A stretch of 8,134 bases of DNA. Origin: Acetivibrio sp964466645 (lineage in GTDB: Bacteria > Bacillota > Clostridia > Acetivibrionales > Acetivibrionaceae). Each line of letters starts with the position of its first letter. The first letter of the stretch is position 1. Below are positions 1-6,579 of the stretch, in pieces. The translations under genes were made by a program, and so were the position numbers. The notes beneath the pieces are model-generated. The model searched no databases, was not told the origin of the DNA, and saw only the letters and a program-made list of their open reading frames with translations. The DNA lies in the NCBI GenBank assembly GCA_964466645.1, contig CAYXPB010000238.1:1-8134 (forward strand), read 5' to 3'.

Positions 1-178
1 TTTTATCTGTCAAAAACGACACCGTCTCGGTTACAACATAAACAATATCATAATCTTGATATTTATCCTTCTCTACATTCGGATTTGCCCGTGAACCATT
101 CATATAAACAGCCCTGATACGCTCGTCTGCTTTCGCAACATCAAGTATTAATTCAAACATTTTCTGTTCGGTTCGCAT
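1..178 (-). CDS. ANT(6)-like aminoglycoside adenylyltransferase, N-terminus only (cut by window edge)
   Basis: The first 59 residues are visible. They begin MRTEQKMFELILDVAKADER and continue with a nucleotidyltransferase signature: G28-S29 followed by D42-Y-D44, the Gly-Ser and Asp-x-Asp pair that holds the metal and nucleotide in this superfamily. The spacing and the surrounding 'DERIRAVYMNGSRANPN' text match the streptomycin 6-adenylyltransferase family (ANT(6)/AadE, about 290 residues in full), which transfers AMP from ATP to the 6-hydroxyl of streptomycin. The ATG at 178 is preceded by GGAGGTG (187-193 on the complement) at good spacing, so the start is firm. Chromosomal copies in Firmicutes are common and need not confer resistance; substrate cannot be judged from this fragment. 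The remainder lies left of base 1. Family call is confident; function in this host is inference. Confidence 0.85.
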   Translation of the reverse strand, partial: MRTEQKMFELILDVAKADERIRAVYMNGSRANPNVEKDKYQDYDIVYVVTETVSFLTDK

Positions 179-242
179 TGGTTTTACACCTCCACTAAAA
201 GTAAATAATCTATACAATAATTAAGTCACAAAGCCTCTCACG

Positions 243-279
243 GAAGCTTAAAGCTTCAAAATAGAAGAACACTATTTTG
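243..279. repeat. Two adjacent dyads upstream of the ANT(6)-like gene
   Basis: GAAGCTT (243-249), one base, then AAGCTTC (251-257) form a 15-bp near-perfect palindrome. It abuts a second inverted repeat, CAAAATAG (257-264) and CTATTTTG (272-279) with a 7-base loop. Base 257 is shared, so as RNA the two hairpins could not both use it. They sit 65-100 bp upstream of the minus-strand start at 178, where an operator or a leader hairpin could lie. No long T-run follows on either strand, so they are not simple terminators. Function is unknown. Confidence 0.4.
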
Positions 280-417
280 TTACGTAAAAAATGCAAATCA
301 ATTTTTTTGAAATGGCGATTGATAAGTTCTTTTTGGAAGCACCTAATATAATTTTATCTCACCAATATCTGGTTGGCAATCTCTCTAAACAGCAAAGATT
401 TAGAAAATTTAAAAAAG

Positions 418-446
418 TGAAACCTTTTTAGTAGTTATTATGTCTA
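418..446 (+). promoter_or_regulatory. ECF-sigma-like promoter for the secreted stalk-domain protein
   Basis: TGAAAC followed by a C and a T-run (418-429) matches the 'AAC' -35 element of extracytoplasmic-function sigma factors of the SigW/SigV kind. After a 17-base spacer comes TGTCTA (441-446), one base off the CGTC(TA) -10 element. The predicted start of transcription, near 451-453, leaves a leader of about 22 bases that just contains the GGAGGT ribosome binding site. Motif match is by eye against known ECF consensus sequences. Confidence 0.6.
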
Positions 447-460
447 ATAAATAAAAACAT

Positions 461-466
461 GGAGGT
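461..466 (+). promoter_or_regulatory. Ribosome binding site that fixes the start at 474
   Basis: GGAGGT lies seven bases before the ATG at 474. The upstream in-frame ATG at 459 overlaps this site (ATGGAGGT) and would be almost leaderless from the predicted promoter, so it is very unlikely to be used. Confidence 0.85.
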
Positions 467-473
467 ACATATT

Positions 474-1544
474 ATGAATATCAAAAAACTAATTTCAATT
501 GCTATAATTTCAATACTACTAATTAGCTTTTCTTCAGCTTATGCAAATGAAAGTACATTATTAACTATGGAAGAACCTGTTGTTGTGGCAGAGAAGCTCC
601 CTACGGCGGTTTCTTACTCTGGGGTTGTAAATGAAGTTATCGCTGAGGATACTAAGGTAGTAGCAATTATAATTACAGAAGATGAGCTAATTTCAGAAAG
701 GAGATTCAATATATCCGAAGAGACCGTTGTTATTGATAACGAGTCATCTATTGCGGAGAATTTAACATCAATAAAAAAGGGTGACAAAATCATTGTGTAT
801 GCTTCTCCTATAAGCACATTCAGTATACCACCACAATCATCGGCATATGTTATACTGACGAATATTCAAGAAAAGGCACCTGCAAAGCTTATGAAAGTGC
901 AGGATATAGCAAAGAGTGAAGACGGTAGTTTAAAGATTACTGATACTGACAATCAATATGTGGTAGGAATTACAAAAGATACAGTTATATTGCCATATAG
1001 AACAAGGCAGTTTGTAACTATGGATAGTATCGAAAAAGAAAATTACATTTTGGTTTGGTCCGAGATAATGACCTTGAGTCTTCCTGCTCAGATGACAGCA
1101 GATAGCGTAGTTCTTCTTAATGGTTTTAATTTTGGTAATTCAGCAAAAGACCAAGCGGATACAAGTTCTGAAGTTCCTAGTTTAAATAAAATCATAGTTT
1201 CTACGCAGGCTGGAGTTATTTCGGCTAAGGGCATAGAAATATGTTGTGAGCCTAATGAAACTTTTTATAAGAATAAGAACGGTGTATATATGTTGCCGAT
1301 AAGAGCAATTTCTGAAGCATTAGGCTATGATGTTCAATGGATAAGTGAAGGGAAAAGAGTTGATATTATTAAGGGAGCAGAAACCTACACTTTATATATC
1401 GGTAAACAGGAATGCGGTAAACAGAAGATGTTACTGATGTTGAATAATGAACCGGAACTTAGAAATGGGCTAACTTATGTACCTGTTGAATTTTTAACAG
1501 AAGTAATGGAATTAGAAACTGTTATTGATGACAGTCATGTTTAA
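474..1544 (+). CDS. Secreted protein with C-terminal copper amine oxidase N-type (stalk) domain
   Basis: The 356-residue product starts MNIKKLISIAIISILLISFS, a basic n-region plus hydrophobic core, with a likely signal peptidase I site after SAYA (about residue 24), so it is predicted to be exported. Residues about 45-220 hold two similar beta-rich units; each ends in a matching segment (GDKIIVYASPISTFSIPPQ in the first, ENYILVWSEIMTLSLPAQ in the second), suggesting a tandem duplication. Residues about 240-350 resemble the copper amine oxidase N-terminal domain (PF07833), seen in 'MLPIRAISEALGYDVQW' and 'GLTYVPVEFL'. In clostridia this domain is a cell-surface module without amine oxidase activity. 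The catalytic part of an amine oxidase is absent. The gene is a single transcription unit with an ECF-like promoter and a strong terminator, consistent with an envelope-stress product. Exact role is unknown. Confidence 0.85.
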   Translation: MNIKKLISIAIISILLISFSSAYANESTLLTMEEPVVVAEKLPTAVSYSGVVNEVIAEDTKVVAIIITEDELISERRFNISEETVVIDNESSIAENLTSIKKGDKIIVYASPISTFSIPPQSSAYVILTNIQEKAPAKLMKVQDIAKSEDGSLKITDTDNQYVVGITKDTVILPYRTRQFVTMDSIEKENYILVWSEIMTLSLPAQMTADSVVLLNGFNFGNSAKDQADTSSEVPSLNKIIVSTQAGVISAKGIEICCEPNETFYKNKNGVYMLPIRAISEALGYDVQWISEGKRVDIIKGAETYTLYIGKQECGKQKMLLMLNNEPELRNGLTYVPVEFLTEVMELETVIDDSHV

Positions 1545-1580
1545 AAACAAAGTACATACAATAAAGTTATACAAATAAAC

Positions 1581-1622
1581 ACAACAGAAAGCACTAGTGG
1601 TACTACTGGTGCTTTTTGTTGT
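1581..1622 (+). terminator. Strong rho-independent terminator
   Basis: An 18-bp stem pairs 1581-1598 with 1605-1622 around the six-base loop GGTACT, allowing a few G-T wobbles. The core is AGCACTAGT with ACTGGTGCT, followed at once by five T (1613-1617). It lies 36 bases after the stop of the stalk-domain gene and separates it from the ComFB gene. Confidence 0.88.
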
Positions 1623-1725
1623 GTTTGATCTGTCTAAAATTTATATCAATCTTTTTTCATATAATCCGATAATAAATATAACAATCTTTTTGAGCTAGAA
1701 TTTATGTAGGTGTTAATTTTTATAC

Positions 1726-1730
1726 AGGAG
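1726..1730 (+). promoter_or_regulatory. Ribosome binding site that fixes the start at 1740
   Basis: AGGAG sits nine bases before the ATG at 1740. The in-frame GTG at 1710 has no comparable site upstream, and a start there would place this Shine-Dalgarno inside the gene. Confidence 0.75.
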
Positions 1731-1739
1731 CGGATAATT

Positions 1740-2069
1740 ATGAGAGAGCTTGGACACACACTTTATAGCAACGCAGGTTTTGAAAACCTTACTGAAAACC
1801 TTGTGTTTGAGGAATTAGATGATTTTATTCAAAAAGCAAAAAACAAGTCACCTCAGCAGTTTTGTTTATGCAATATTTGCTTAGCTGATGTAGCCTCAAT
1901 AGTATTAAATGAATTAAAACCATACTATTGCTCAAATTTCATTGATAAAAATAAATATAAGGACTATTACAAAACACACAAGATAGAAATTCAAAGAAAA
2001 ATTGTTAAAGCCTTTGATATAGTTAGCCAGAATCCACATCATGCTAATGATAAAGTTCCTTCAAAATAA
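1740..2069 (+). CDS. ComFB-family protein (stand-alone, Cys-rich)
   Basis: The 109-residue product matches the late competence protein ComFB family (PF10719). The diagnostic centre is visible at residues 41-63: C42-x-C44-x-x-C47, then D50 and the 'ALNxLPPxY'-like stretch VLNELKPYY. A fourth cysteine, C64, follows. Bacillus subtilis ComFB is a small helical dimer that binds zinc through cysteines, and the four Cys here fit that. Family members in cyanobacteria have been reported as cyclic dinucleotide receptors, so a signalling role is possible; that is inference for this protein. It is encoded alone, without comFA or comFC nearby, so a competence role is not supported by context. A perfect TATAAT at 1660-1665 could be its -10 box, but I see no good -35. 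No plus-strand terminator with a T-run follows the gene. Confidence 0.85.
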   Translation: MRELGHTLYSNAGFENLTENLVFEELDDFIQKAKNKSPQQFCLCNICLADVASIVLNELKPYYCSNFIDKNKYKDYYKTHKIEIQRKIVKAFDIVSQNPHHANDKVPSK

Positions 2070-2186
2070 GTATTTCGTTGCAGATATAAAAAGAATTTAT
2101 AATTTCCTACCTTTTGCTTTGTTTATGCATAACTTCATGACTAGGAGGACAGGTTAATTAGCAAGGTCTAGATAAAATTTCTTACG

Positions 2187-2221
2187 AAAAAGGTTCAACT
2201 TCACCAAGCAAAGTTGAACCT
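2187..2221 (-). terminator. Rho-independent terminator of the TPR gene
   Basis: A perfect 11-bp stem (2191-2201 with 2211-2221; arms AGGTTCAACTT and AAGTTGAACCT) encloses a nine-base loop. Read on the minus strand it is followed by a run of T (complement of 2187-2191), 13 bases after the stop of the gene at 2234. On the plus strand there is no T-run, so it would serve the ComFB gene poorly. Confidence 0.88.
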
Positions 2222-2233
2222 CTATGATAATTA

Positions 2234-3589
2234 TCAACAAAAATACCCTCCCTTTACAGGACTGTCTGTATTGTAATGTAATCTTCTAAAACTATCTTTT
2301 AAGCCACCTTTCAAGTAATCCTTTCTTTCATAATAGAATTCCAGGATATCCTTAAATCCAGGGTCAACTTCCCCTTCCTCCCTTGCAATAGACTCAGCAA
2401 TTTCCTCCGCCAATCTTAGATCAGGTTCTGATTTATCCATTTGGTTCGTTTCAGGATTTATTTTTAAAGAGCCACCTTCCCAATGAAAAATATATGTCTG
2501 TGTCATAAAGCCACAAATATCAGGTGAAATTAACGAACTTTCCAGCCAATTGTGATTAAGTGCAAAGGTCAATGTATTACCTGTAATACTTACAAGCTCT
2601 GGACAATCATTAAAATCGCTTGTATTTCCCGCAACGATTAAACAGTTTTGAACGGGTTCGTTTCTATTGTATTGCGTACAATTCACACCAAATACTTTTG
2701 AAATTGCTTTACCTATAATCTCCGAATTACGTCCCGGCAACATATATATTTTTTCTGGAAAGCATTCAAGTTTTACAAGAAATTCTTTAAGTTTGCTTAT
2801 AATCATTTTTACTTCACTATTTGAACCAAATTTAGCAACATATCGTCCTCCTGCCACCTGCAAAGCATTTTCATCTATTTTATTATCAAAGTATTCAAGA
2901 ATAGCTCCTCCATACTGGATATATTGCCAATCTCTAATTATATATTCAGGCTTATCTATTGTTTTATATCTTAACAAACATTCTTCCAGCTTACTAAGTG
3001 CGGAATAAATAGCTATTGTATTTTTATCTTGCATATCCAAGTTATCTTTAAATTGCATTTTTGTATTGCTGATAAATTGCTCAATACCATCAGGCTGATT
3101 AGATAACAGCGAACACCAATATAGTTGGCACCATGCCCAGAAACTGTTTTCTAAGTCAATTCGCTTTAACAGTTCCATTCCTTTTTCAGGCTGAAATTGT
3201 GCGGCATATGCAATTGATAGCTCCATAGCTACACTAAGAGAATTGTTTGATAATACTAAAGACCTTTCAAGAAACGGAATTGCCATTCGGTAATTTCCAA
3301 CATCTATAAAATGATATCCCAAATCATAAAATGGTTTATAATTATTAAAATCTGCAATAGCTTTCTTGAACAAAACCGCTTCATCTTCTCCGCCCAGCCT
3401 TTCAGTTGCTAAAACAGCTAATTCATATGTAGGTTTGAAATCAGGGTCAGCACTAAAAGCATATACTTGTAATCGTAACGCTTCTGCGTAGTTCCCCTCA
3501 TCAAAAGCTTTTTTAGCTGCGTTATAGTTCTCAATTGCAGGCGATTCATTATTACTTTTTTCTCCAAGGACCTTGTTAAATATACCCAT
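2234..3589 (-). CDS. TPR-repeat protein with uncharacterised C-terminal domain
   Basis: The 451-residue product has no signal peptide or membrane helix and is likely cytoplasmic. Helical repeats of TPR type occupy roughly residues 18-150: a clear unit at 21-50 (AAKKAFDEGNYAEALRLQ) and another at 84-117 (YDLGYHFIDVGNYRMAIPFL), suggesting protein-protein contact. The rest is not a family I recognise. Residues about 278-325 have alternating hydrophobic strands and a helix (IYMLPGRNSEIIGKAISK, then CLIVAGNTSDFND) that loosely recalls a Rossmann or phosphoribosyltransferase-like fold; this is only an impression. The start at 3589 is chosen because AAGGAG lies eight bases upstream; the in-frame ATG nine codons earlier would put that site inside the gene. 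It is a single gene with its own terminator, in line with the minus-strand STAS gene but separated from it by a terminator. Confidence 0.75.
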   Translation of the reverse strand: MGIFNKVLGEKSNNESPAIENYNAAKKAFDEGNYAEALRLQVYAFSADPDFKPTYELAVLATERLGGEDEAVLFKKAIADFNNYKPFYDLGYHFIDVGNYRMAIPFLERSLVLSNNSLSVAMELSIAYAAQFQPEKGMELLKRIDLENSFWAWCQLYWCSLLSNQPDGIEQFISNTKMQFKDNLDMQDKNTIAIYSALSKLEECLLRYKTIDKPEYIIRDWQYIQYGGAILEYFDNKIDENALQVAGGRYVAKFGSNSEVKMIISKLKEFLVKLECFPEKIYMLPGRNSEIIGKAISKVFGVNCTQYNRNEPVQNCLIVAGNTSDFNDCPELVSITGNTLTFALNHNWLESSLISPDICGFMTQTYIFHWEGGSLKINPETNQMDKSEPDLRLAEEIAESIAREEGEVDPGFKDILEFYYERKDYLKGGLKDSFRRLHYNTDSPVKGGYFC

Positions 3590-3597
3590 ATATTTCT

Positions 3598-3603
3598 CTC
3601 CTT
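3598..3603 (-). promoter_or_regulatory. Ribosome binding site that fixes the start at 3589
   Basis: On the minus strand AAGGAG lies eight bases before the ATG at 3589. The alternative ATG at 3616 has no Shine-Dalgarno of its own. Confidence 0.8.
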
Positions 3604-3680
3604 TTTCAAACTTCATATTCTACTTTACACTATTATGAATTAGCATACCATCCACCAGCGTTAATTTGTCCATTTTCTTT

Positions 3681-3719
3681 AAAAAAGTTTCTAAACACAG
3701 ATATATTTAAAAGAAACTT
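3681..3719 (-). terminator. Possible second terminator or attenuator before the TPR gene
   Basis: AAGTTTCT (3685-3692) and AGAAACTT (3712-3719) form an 8-bp inverted repeat with a 19-base loop. On the minus strand it is followed by about six T (complement of 3681-3686). It lies between the STAS terminator and the TPR gene start, about 95 bases upstream of the latter, so it could be a back-up terminator or a leader attenuator. The long AT-rich loop makes it weak. Confidence 0.35.
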
Positions 3720-3777
3720 GCTTGCCGACCTATACTGTCCTGATGGGTCAGTAATTGAGAAGGTATTTATTCAGCAT

Positions 3778-3813
3778 AAAAAAGACTTGCTCTCTGTTTA
3801 TTGAGCAAGTCTT
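3778..3813 (-). terminator. Rho-independent terminator of the STAS/SEC14 gene
   Basis: A perfect 11-bp stem (3782-3792 AAGACTTGCTC with 3803-3813 GAGCAAGTCTT) encloses a ten-base loop. On the minus strand it is followed by a T-run (complement of 3778-3783). It begins 14 bases after the stop at 3828. The plus strand also has a T-rich tail, so it may work in both directions. Confidence 0.9.
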
Positions 3814-3827
3814 CTTTTATTATATTA

Positions 3828-4211
3828 TTAAAACCCTTTTGATTTCAACCACTCATTTGCTTCCTTCTCATCCGTAAATGCTTTCTGCTGGAAGATTCCC
3901 GCACCTGCAGTGTTCATTTGCATTTTCACAATTGCACTTTCTACAATAAAGGCCATTGTATTACATCCTGTGCTAAGCATCCATTTTGAGTGTTTATTAA
4001 TCTCTTCTGTGATGTCCGACGTTTTGTACCTTCTTAAATCTATTAGTTTTGCCCACTTCCCATTCAGTCTCGGACCTATCTTACTTACATAATCGCTATG
4101 ATAGATTTTATAATCATCCTTTGTCCAAATCCCTACAGGCACTTCATAGCATATTTTTCTACCAACATCAAACCTTATTGTGTACAAACCTCTTGGTCCT
4201 ATAACTTCCAT
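3828..4211 (-). CDS. Small STAS/SEC14 (SpoIIAA-like) domain protein
   Basis: The 127-residue product resembles the SpoIIAA-like STAS/SEC14 family (PF11964). It has the expected order: N-terminal strands (LYTIRFDVGRKICYEVPVG), a helix after 'WTKDDYKIYHSDYVSKIG', the central strand 'KWAKLIDLRRYKTSD', another helix, the strand 'MAFIVES', and a closing helix 'DEKEANEWLKSKGF'. Such proteins are single-domain cytosolic folds; no general biochemical role is established. No conserved phospho-acceptor serine of anti-sigma-factor antagonists can be assigned with confidence. The start at 4211 has AGGAGG eight bases upstream. The gene stands alone between a 730-bp gap and its own terminator; the nearest sigma-A-like promoter upstream is about 510 bp away (4728-4757), with a possible decayed gene between. 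Confidence 0.8.
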   Translation of the reverse strand: MEVIGPRGLYTIRFDVGRKICYEVPVGIWTKDDYKIYHSDYVSKIGPRLNGKWAKLIDLRRYKTSDITEEINKHSKWMLSTGCNTMAFIVESAIVKMQMNTAGAGIFQQKAFTDEKEANEWLKSKGF

Positions 4212-4266
4212 TTCCTATCCCTCCTAAGCTTTTTTTAGATTTATGTAACTAGCGTTATTGCCTTTT

Positions 4267-4577
4267 CTATTCAATTGCTTTGTACTTTTTCAATTTCTCC
4301 ACTTGTCCTGTACGTTCTACAATGCAATCGGAAACAATTCTCTGAATATCATTTACAAATTGATTAGTTCAAGAAACAATTTATTTTGAGGCCACACTAA
4401 AAACTTCTATAAACTCACTGGTATCTGCCAAAGAAAGAACCATAATTATTGCCACATTGGCAATAAGAATATAAGCTTTAACTGGATATTAAGATACATC
4501 AATGCCTAACCAATTAGAACAGTAAGATACACATAAATATCTAACATGATGGTTTGTCTGCTTCTTGTGTTACTCAT
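4267..4577 (-). pseudogene. Possible decayed small gene upstream of the STAS gene
   Basis: An ATG at 4577 has a good ribosome binding site (GAGGTG, 4586-4591, eight-base gap) and opens a 23-codon reading frame ending in TAG at 4506-4508. A second frame then carries coding-like stretches of 36 and 33 codons, one hydrophobic (for example AYILIANVAIIMVLSLADTS) and one charged and helical (QVEKLKKYKAIE), broken by stops at 4489-4491, 4381-4383 and 4369-4371 and ending at 4267-4269. A sigma-A-like promoter lies upstream. This fits a small membrane protein gene ruined by a frameshift and stops. I do not recognise the family, and the open stretches are short enough to arise by chance in AT-rich DNA. 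Confidence 0.25.
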
Positions 4578-4591
4578 TGTCGCAACACCTC

Positions 4592-4941
4592 AATTTTTTG
4601 TATTTACGAAAAAAAACAAGATTTATCTTAAACATATGACTTAATTTCTGAAAATTACTAGACTTAATAATTAATTATTACACTTTTTATAGTGGTTTGT
4701 CTATCTTTACAAAGTCAATTAATCTGCATTATATTAAACTTCCAACGTTTTACTCAACTTTTCTACATTTTTTTACCATTTGCAATATTATGTATACATT
4801 TTATAAGTTTTAAAAAGCCCTCTAAAAATCGAAACAAATAAGGTGCAAACAAATTCACCACCAGCTTTCTAAGGTAACAACTTTTGCTTTACAACTTATT
4901 CTTTTTTACACTTTCAATTCTAGAATGAATTCATGAAACGT
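4592..4941. other. AT-rich noncoding stretch downstream of the TPP gene
   Basis: I see no gene here. It contains the minus-strand promoter at 4728-4757, a 16-bp perfect palindrome at 4665-4680 (TAATAATT/AATTATTA), and short palindromes such as ATGTATACAT. No convincing terminator follows the TPP gene: the best candidate is a four-bp GGTG/CACC stem near 4850 with a T-rich tail on the minus strand. Confidence 0.6.
4728..4757 (-). promoter_or_regulatory. Sigma-A-like promoter
   Basis: On the minus strand TTGAGT (4757-4752) and a perfect TATAAT (4733-4728) are separated by 18 bases. Transcription would start near 4721 and run towards the possible decayed gene at 4577 and the STAS gene at 4211. 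Confidence 0.5.
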
Positions 4942-6579
4942 TTACTTATCTTCATTGAATTGTTTTAGGGCTTTAAGTCTCCCTACAATAGGAGGAGGCT
5001 CCGTACCATCTATAACAAGCTCTATCAAACAAGGACCATCCGTATGCGATACAAATTCAGTAATTTTACTGATTTCCTCGTTACTACAAATCTGCATAGC
5101 CCTTATACCCATACCTTTCGCCATCTCAGTTATGGATAACCTCACTTGCTTAAAGCATTCCAGTGACCTTCCGTAAAGATATTGGTGCCCATGTTCAACA
5201 TACCCAAGCATCGAATTATTAATAATAAAATATATTATTGGCAAATTGTATTCTTTTGCTGTTAGAATTTCCATCCCATTCATGAAAAAGCACCCATCTC
5301 CAGCAAATACTGCAACCTTCTTTTCAGGATTTGCAAAGTAGGCTCCAGGTGCACCCCCAATAGCAGAGCCCATAGCCCCAAAATTAATACTAAACTCAAA
5401 ATCACTACATTGAGGAATACTCAAGTACTTTAAGGCAAAATTCATATATTCACCTATGTCACATAAATAACTTGTTTCGGCAGGCAAAACCTCGTGTACT
5501 CTTTCAAAGAAAGTTTTTATAGACAATAAGTGGCTCCCCGCCTCATCTGTTTCCTTATGTAACGGTTTATTAAACACTATTTCAGTCTTTCTTATTCTTT
5601 TTACAAGCTCCGGAACTATCACTTTAAGATCTTCATTCAATTTTAAATCCGCTTTGAAAACTTTCCCCAATTCATTCGGATCATTATCTATGTGAATAAG
5701 CTTGCGATTTTTTAGTAGAACTTTATTAAAATTACTAGTACATGCCTCTCCCATACTGGTTCCAAGCGCAAGAACACACGTTGCCGGTCCTTTTTCAACG
5801 AATTCTTCGGCGGAATCAGCGCTGGTAAACCCATAGTTCCCAAGATTTAAGGCAAAATTCGATGGTATTACTCCTTTACCACTAGGTGTAGTAATAATAG
5901 GCCATTGCAGACGCTCACTCAAAGCCATAATGTCTTCTGACAATCCCCTACATCCTTTACCTACCATAATAATGCCATATTTTTCTCTTTCTATTGTATG
6001 AACTGCTTTATCCAATGCTTCAAAATCAATGTCTTTCTCAGAATAATCCGAAGGTGTAACTCTTTTTGGCAATTCCCCAATAAACTCACTACTTTGAAGG
6101 TCTACAGGTATGCTTAAAAACACAGGTCCCTGCGGTACAGTGTATGCAGCTTTAATCGCTGTTTTTAGCTCATTCATTACCTCTTCCGGTTCAAGAACCA
6201 TTTTACTGTATTTTGTCACAGGCTTAAATATTTCAACGGTATCCTGCTCCTGAATAGCTCCCTTTCCTATCTGCCATCTATGTACATACCCAGAGATAAT
6301 TAGGACAGGTGCCTTTGTACGTTTTGCATCTAAGATACCATTAAGCATATTGGGCACCCCTACACCGCCTGCACCTATGCACACTCCAAGCTTTTTAGTT
6401 AGATTTGCATATCTTGTAGCACAATAAGCAGCTCCGCCTTCATTTTTTGTTACAATCGGCTGAATTTTAACATCATTCATAGCATCAAAAATGGGACTTA
6501 TAGTCCCAGCAGGAATTCCAAACATAACTTCTACTTCATTAAGTTTCAGGTATTGTAAAATCGCTTCAGCTATTTTCAT
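4942..6579 (-). CDS. Thiamine-diphosphate-dependent enzyme of the acetolactate synthase/pyruvate oxidase superfamily
   Basis: The 545-residue product has the three-domain layout of this family: N-terminal pyrimidine-binding domain (about 1-165) with the catalytic glutamate E47 in 'TKNEGGAAYCA', a central domain (about 185-330), and a C-terminal diphosphate-binding domain (about 370-530) with the GDG (427-429)...NN (454-455) motif. It differs from true acetohydroxyacid synthases: the conserved Phe of 'AFQE' is Ile109 (AIQE), and the 'GMVxQWQ' segment after NN reads GYVEHGHQ, so the substrate-selecting Trp is Gly464. No ACT-domain small subunit is adjacent. It therefore probably joins or decarboxylates a different 2-oxo acid; substrate and FAD use cannot be told from sequence alone. 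Its ATG overlaps the stop of the GAF gene by four bases (ATGA), implying translational coupling. Pyruvate oxidase or another lyase of the superfamily remains possible. Confidence 0.88.
   Translation of the reverse strand: MKIAEAILQYLKLNEVEVMFGIPAGTISPIFDAMNDVKIQPIVTKNEGGAAYCATRYANLTKKLGVCIGAGGVGVPNMLNGILDAKRTKAPVLIISGYVHRWQIGKGAIQEQDTVEIFKPVTKYSKMVLEPEEVMNELKTAIKAAYTVPQGPVFLSIPVDLQSSEFIGELPKRVTPSDYSEKDIDFEALDKAVHTIEREKYGIIMVGKGCRGLSEDIMALSERLQWPIITTPSGKGVIPSNFALNLGNYGFTSADSAEEFVEKGPATCVLALGTSMGEACTSNFNKVLLKNRKLIHIDNDPNELGKVFKADLKLNEDLKVIVPELVKRIRKTEIVFNKPLHKETDEAGSHLLSIKTFFERVHEVLPAETSYLCDIGEYMNFALKYLSIPQCSDFEFSINFGAMGSAIGGAPGAYFANPEKKVAVFAGDGCFFMNGMEILTAKEYNLPIIYFIINNSMLGYVEHGHQYLYGRSLECFKQVRLSITEMAKGMGIRAMQICSNEEISKITEFVSHTDGPCLIELVIDGTEPPPIVGRLKALKQFNEDK

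Noticed and set aside
347..352. Perfect TATAAT as a sigma-A promoter for the stalk-domain gene
   Set aside because: The nearest TTGATA is 22 bases away, too far for a normal sigma-A promoter, and the ECF-like promoter fits the short leader better.
291..431. A 46-codon plus-strand ORF upstream of the stalk-domain gene
   Set aside because: It has no ribosome binding site and runs through the -35 element of the ECF-like promoter. An open frame of this length is plausible by chance in such AT-rich DNA.
459..473. Upstream ATG for the stalk-domain protein
   Set aside because: It overlaps the GGAGGT ribosome binding site that serves the ATG at 474.
2143..2152. AGGAGG-type ribosome binding site near 2145
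   Set aside because: No start codon with an open frame follows at a usable distance on the plus strand.
2667..3008. Plus-strand ORF of 113 codons inside the TPR gene
   Set aside because: It lies antisense to a clear coding sequence, lacks a ribosome binding site, and its translation resembles no protein family.
4665..4680. 16-bp perfect palindrome TAATAATT/AATTATTA
   Set aside because: Made only of A and T in an AT-rich gap, so it is weak evidence of an operator; recorded only within the description of that gap.
4212..4941. Possible riboswitch or tRNA in the 730-bp gap
   Set aside because: I found no cloverleaf, no CCA end and no recognisable riboswitch core; the stretch is AT-rich with only short stems.
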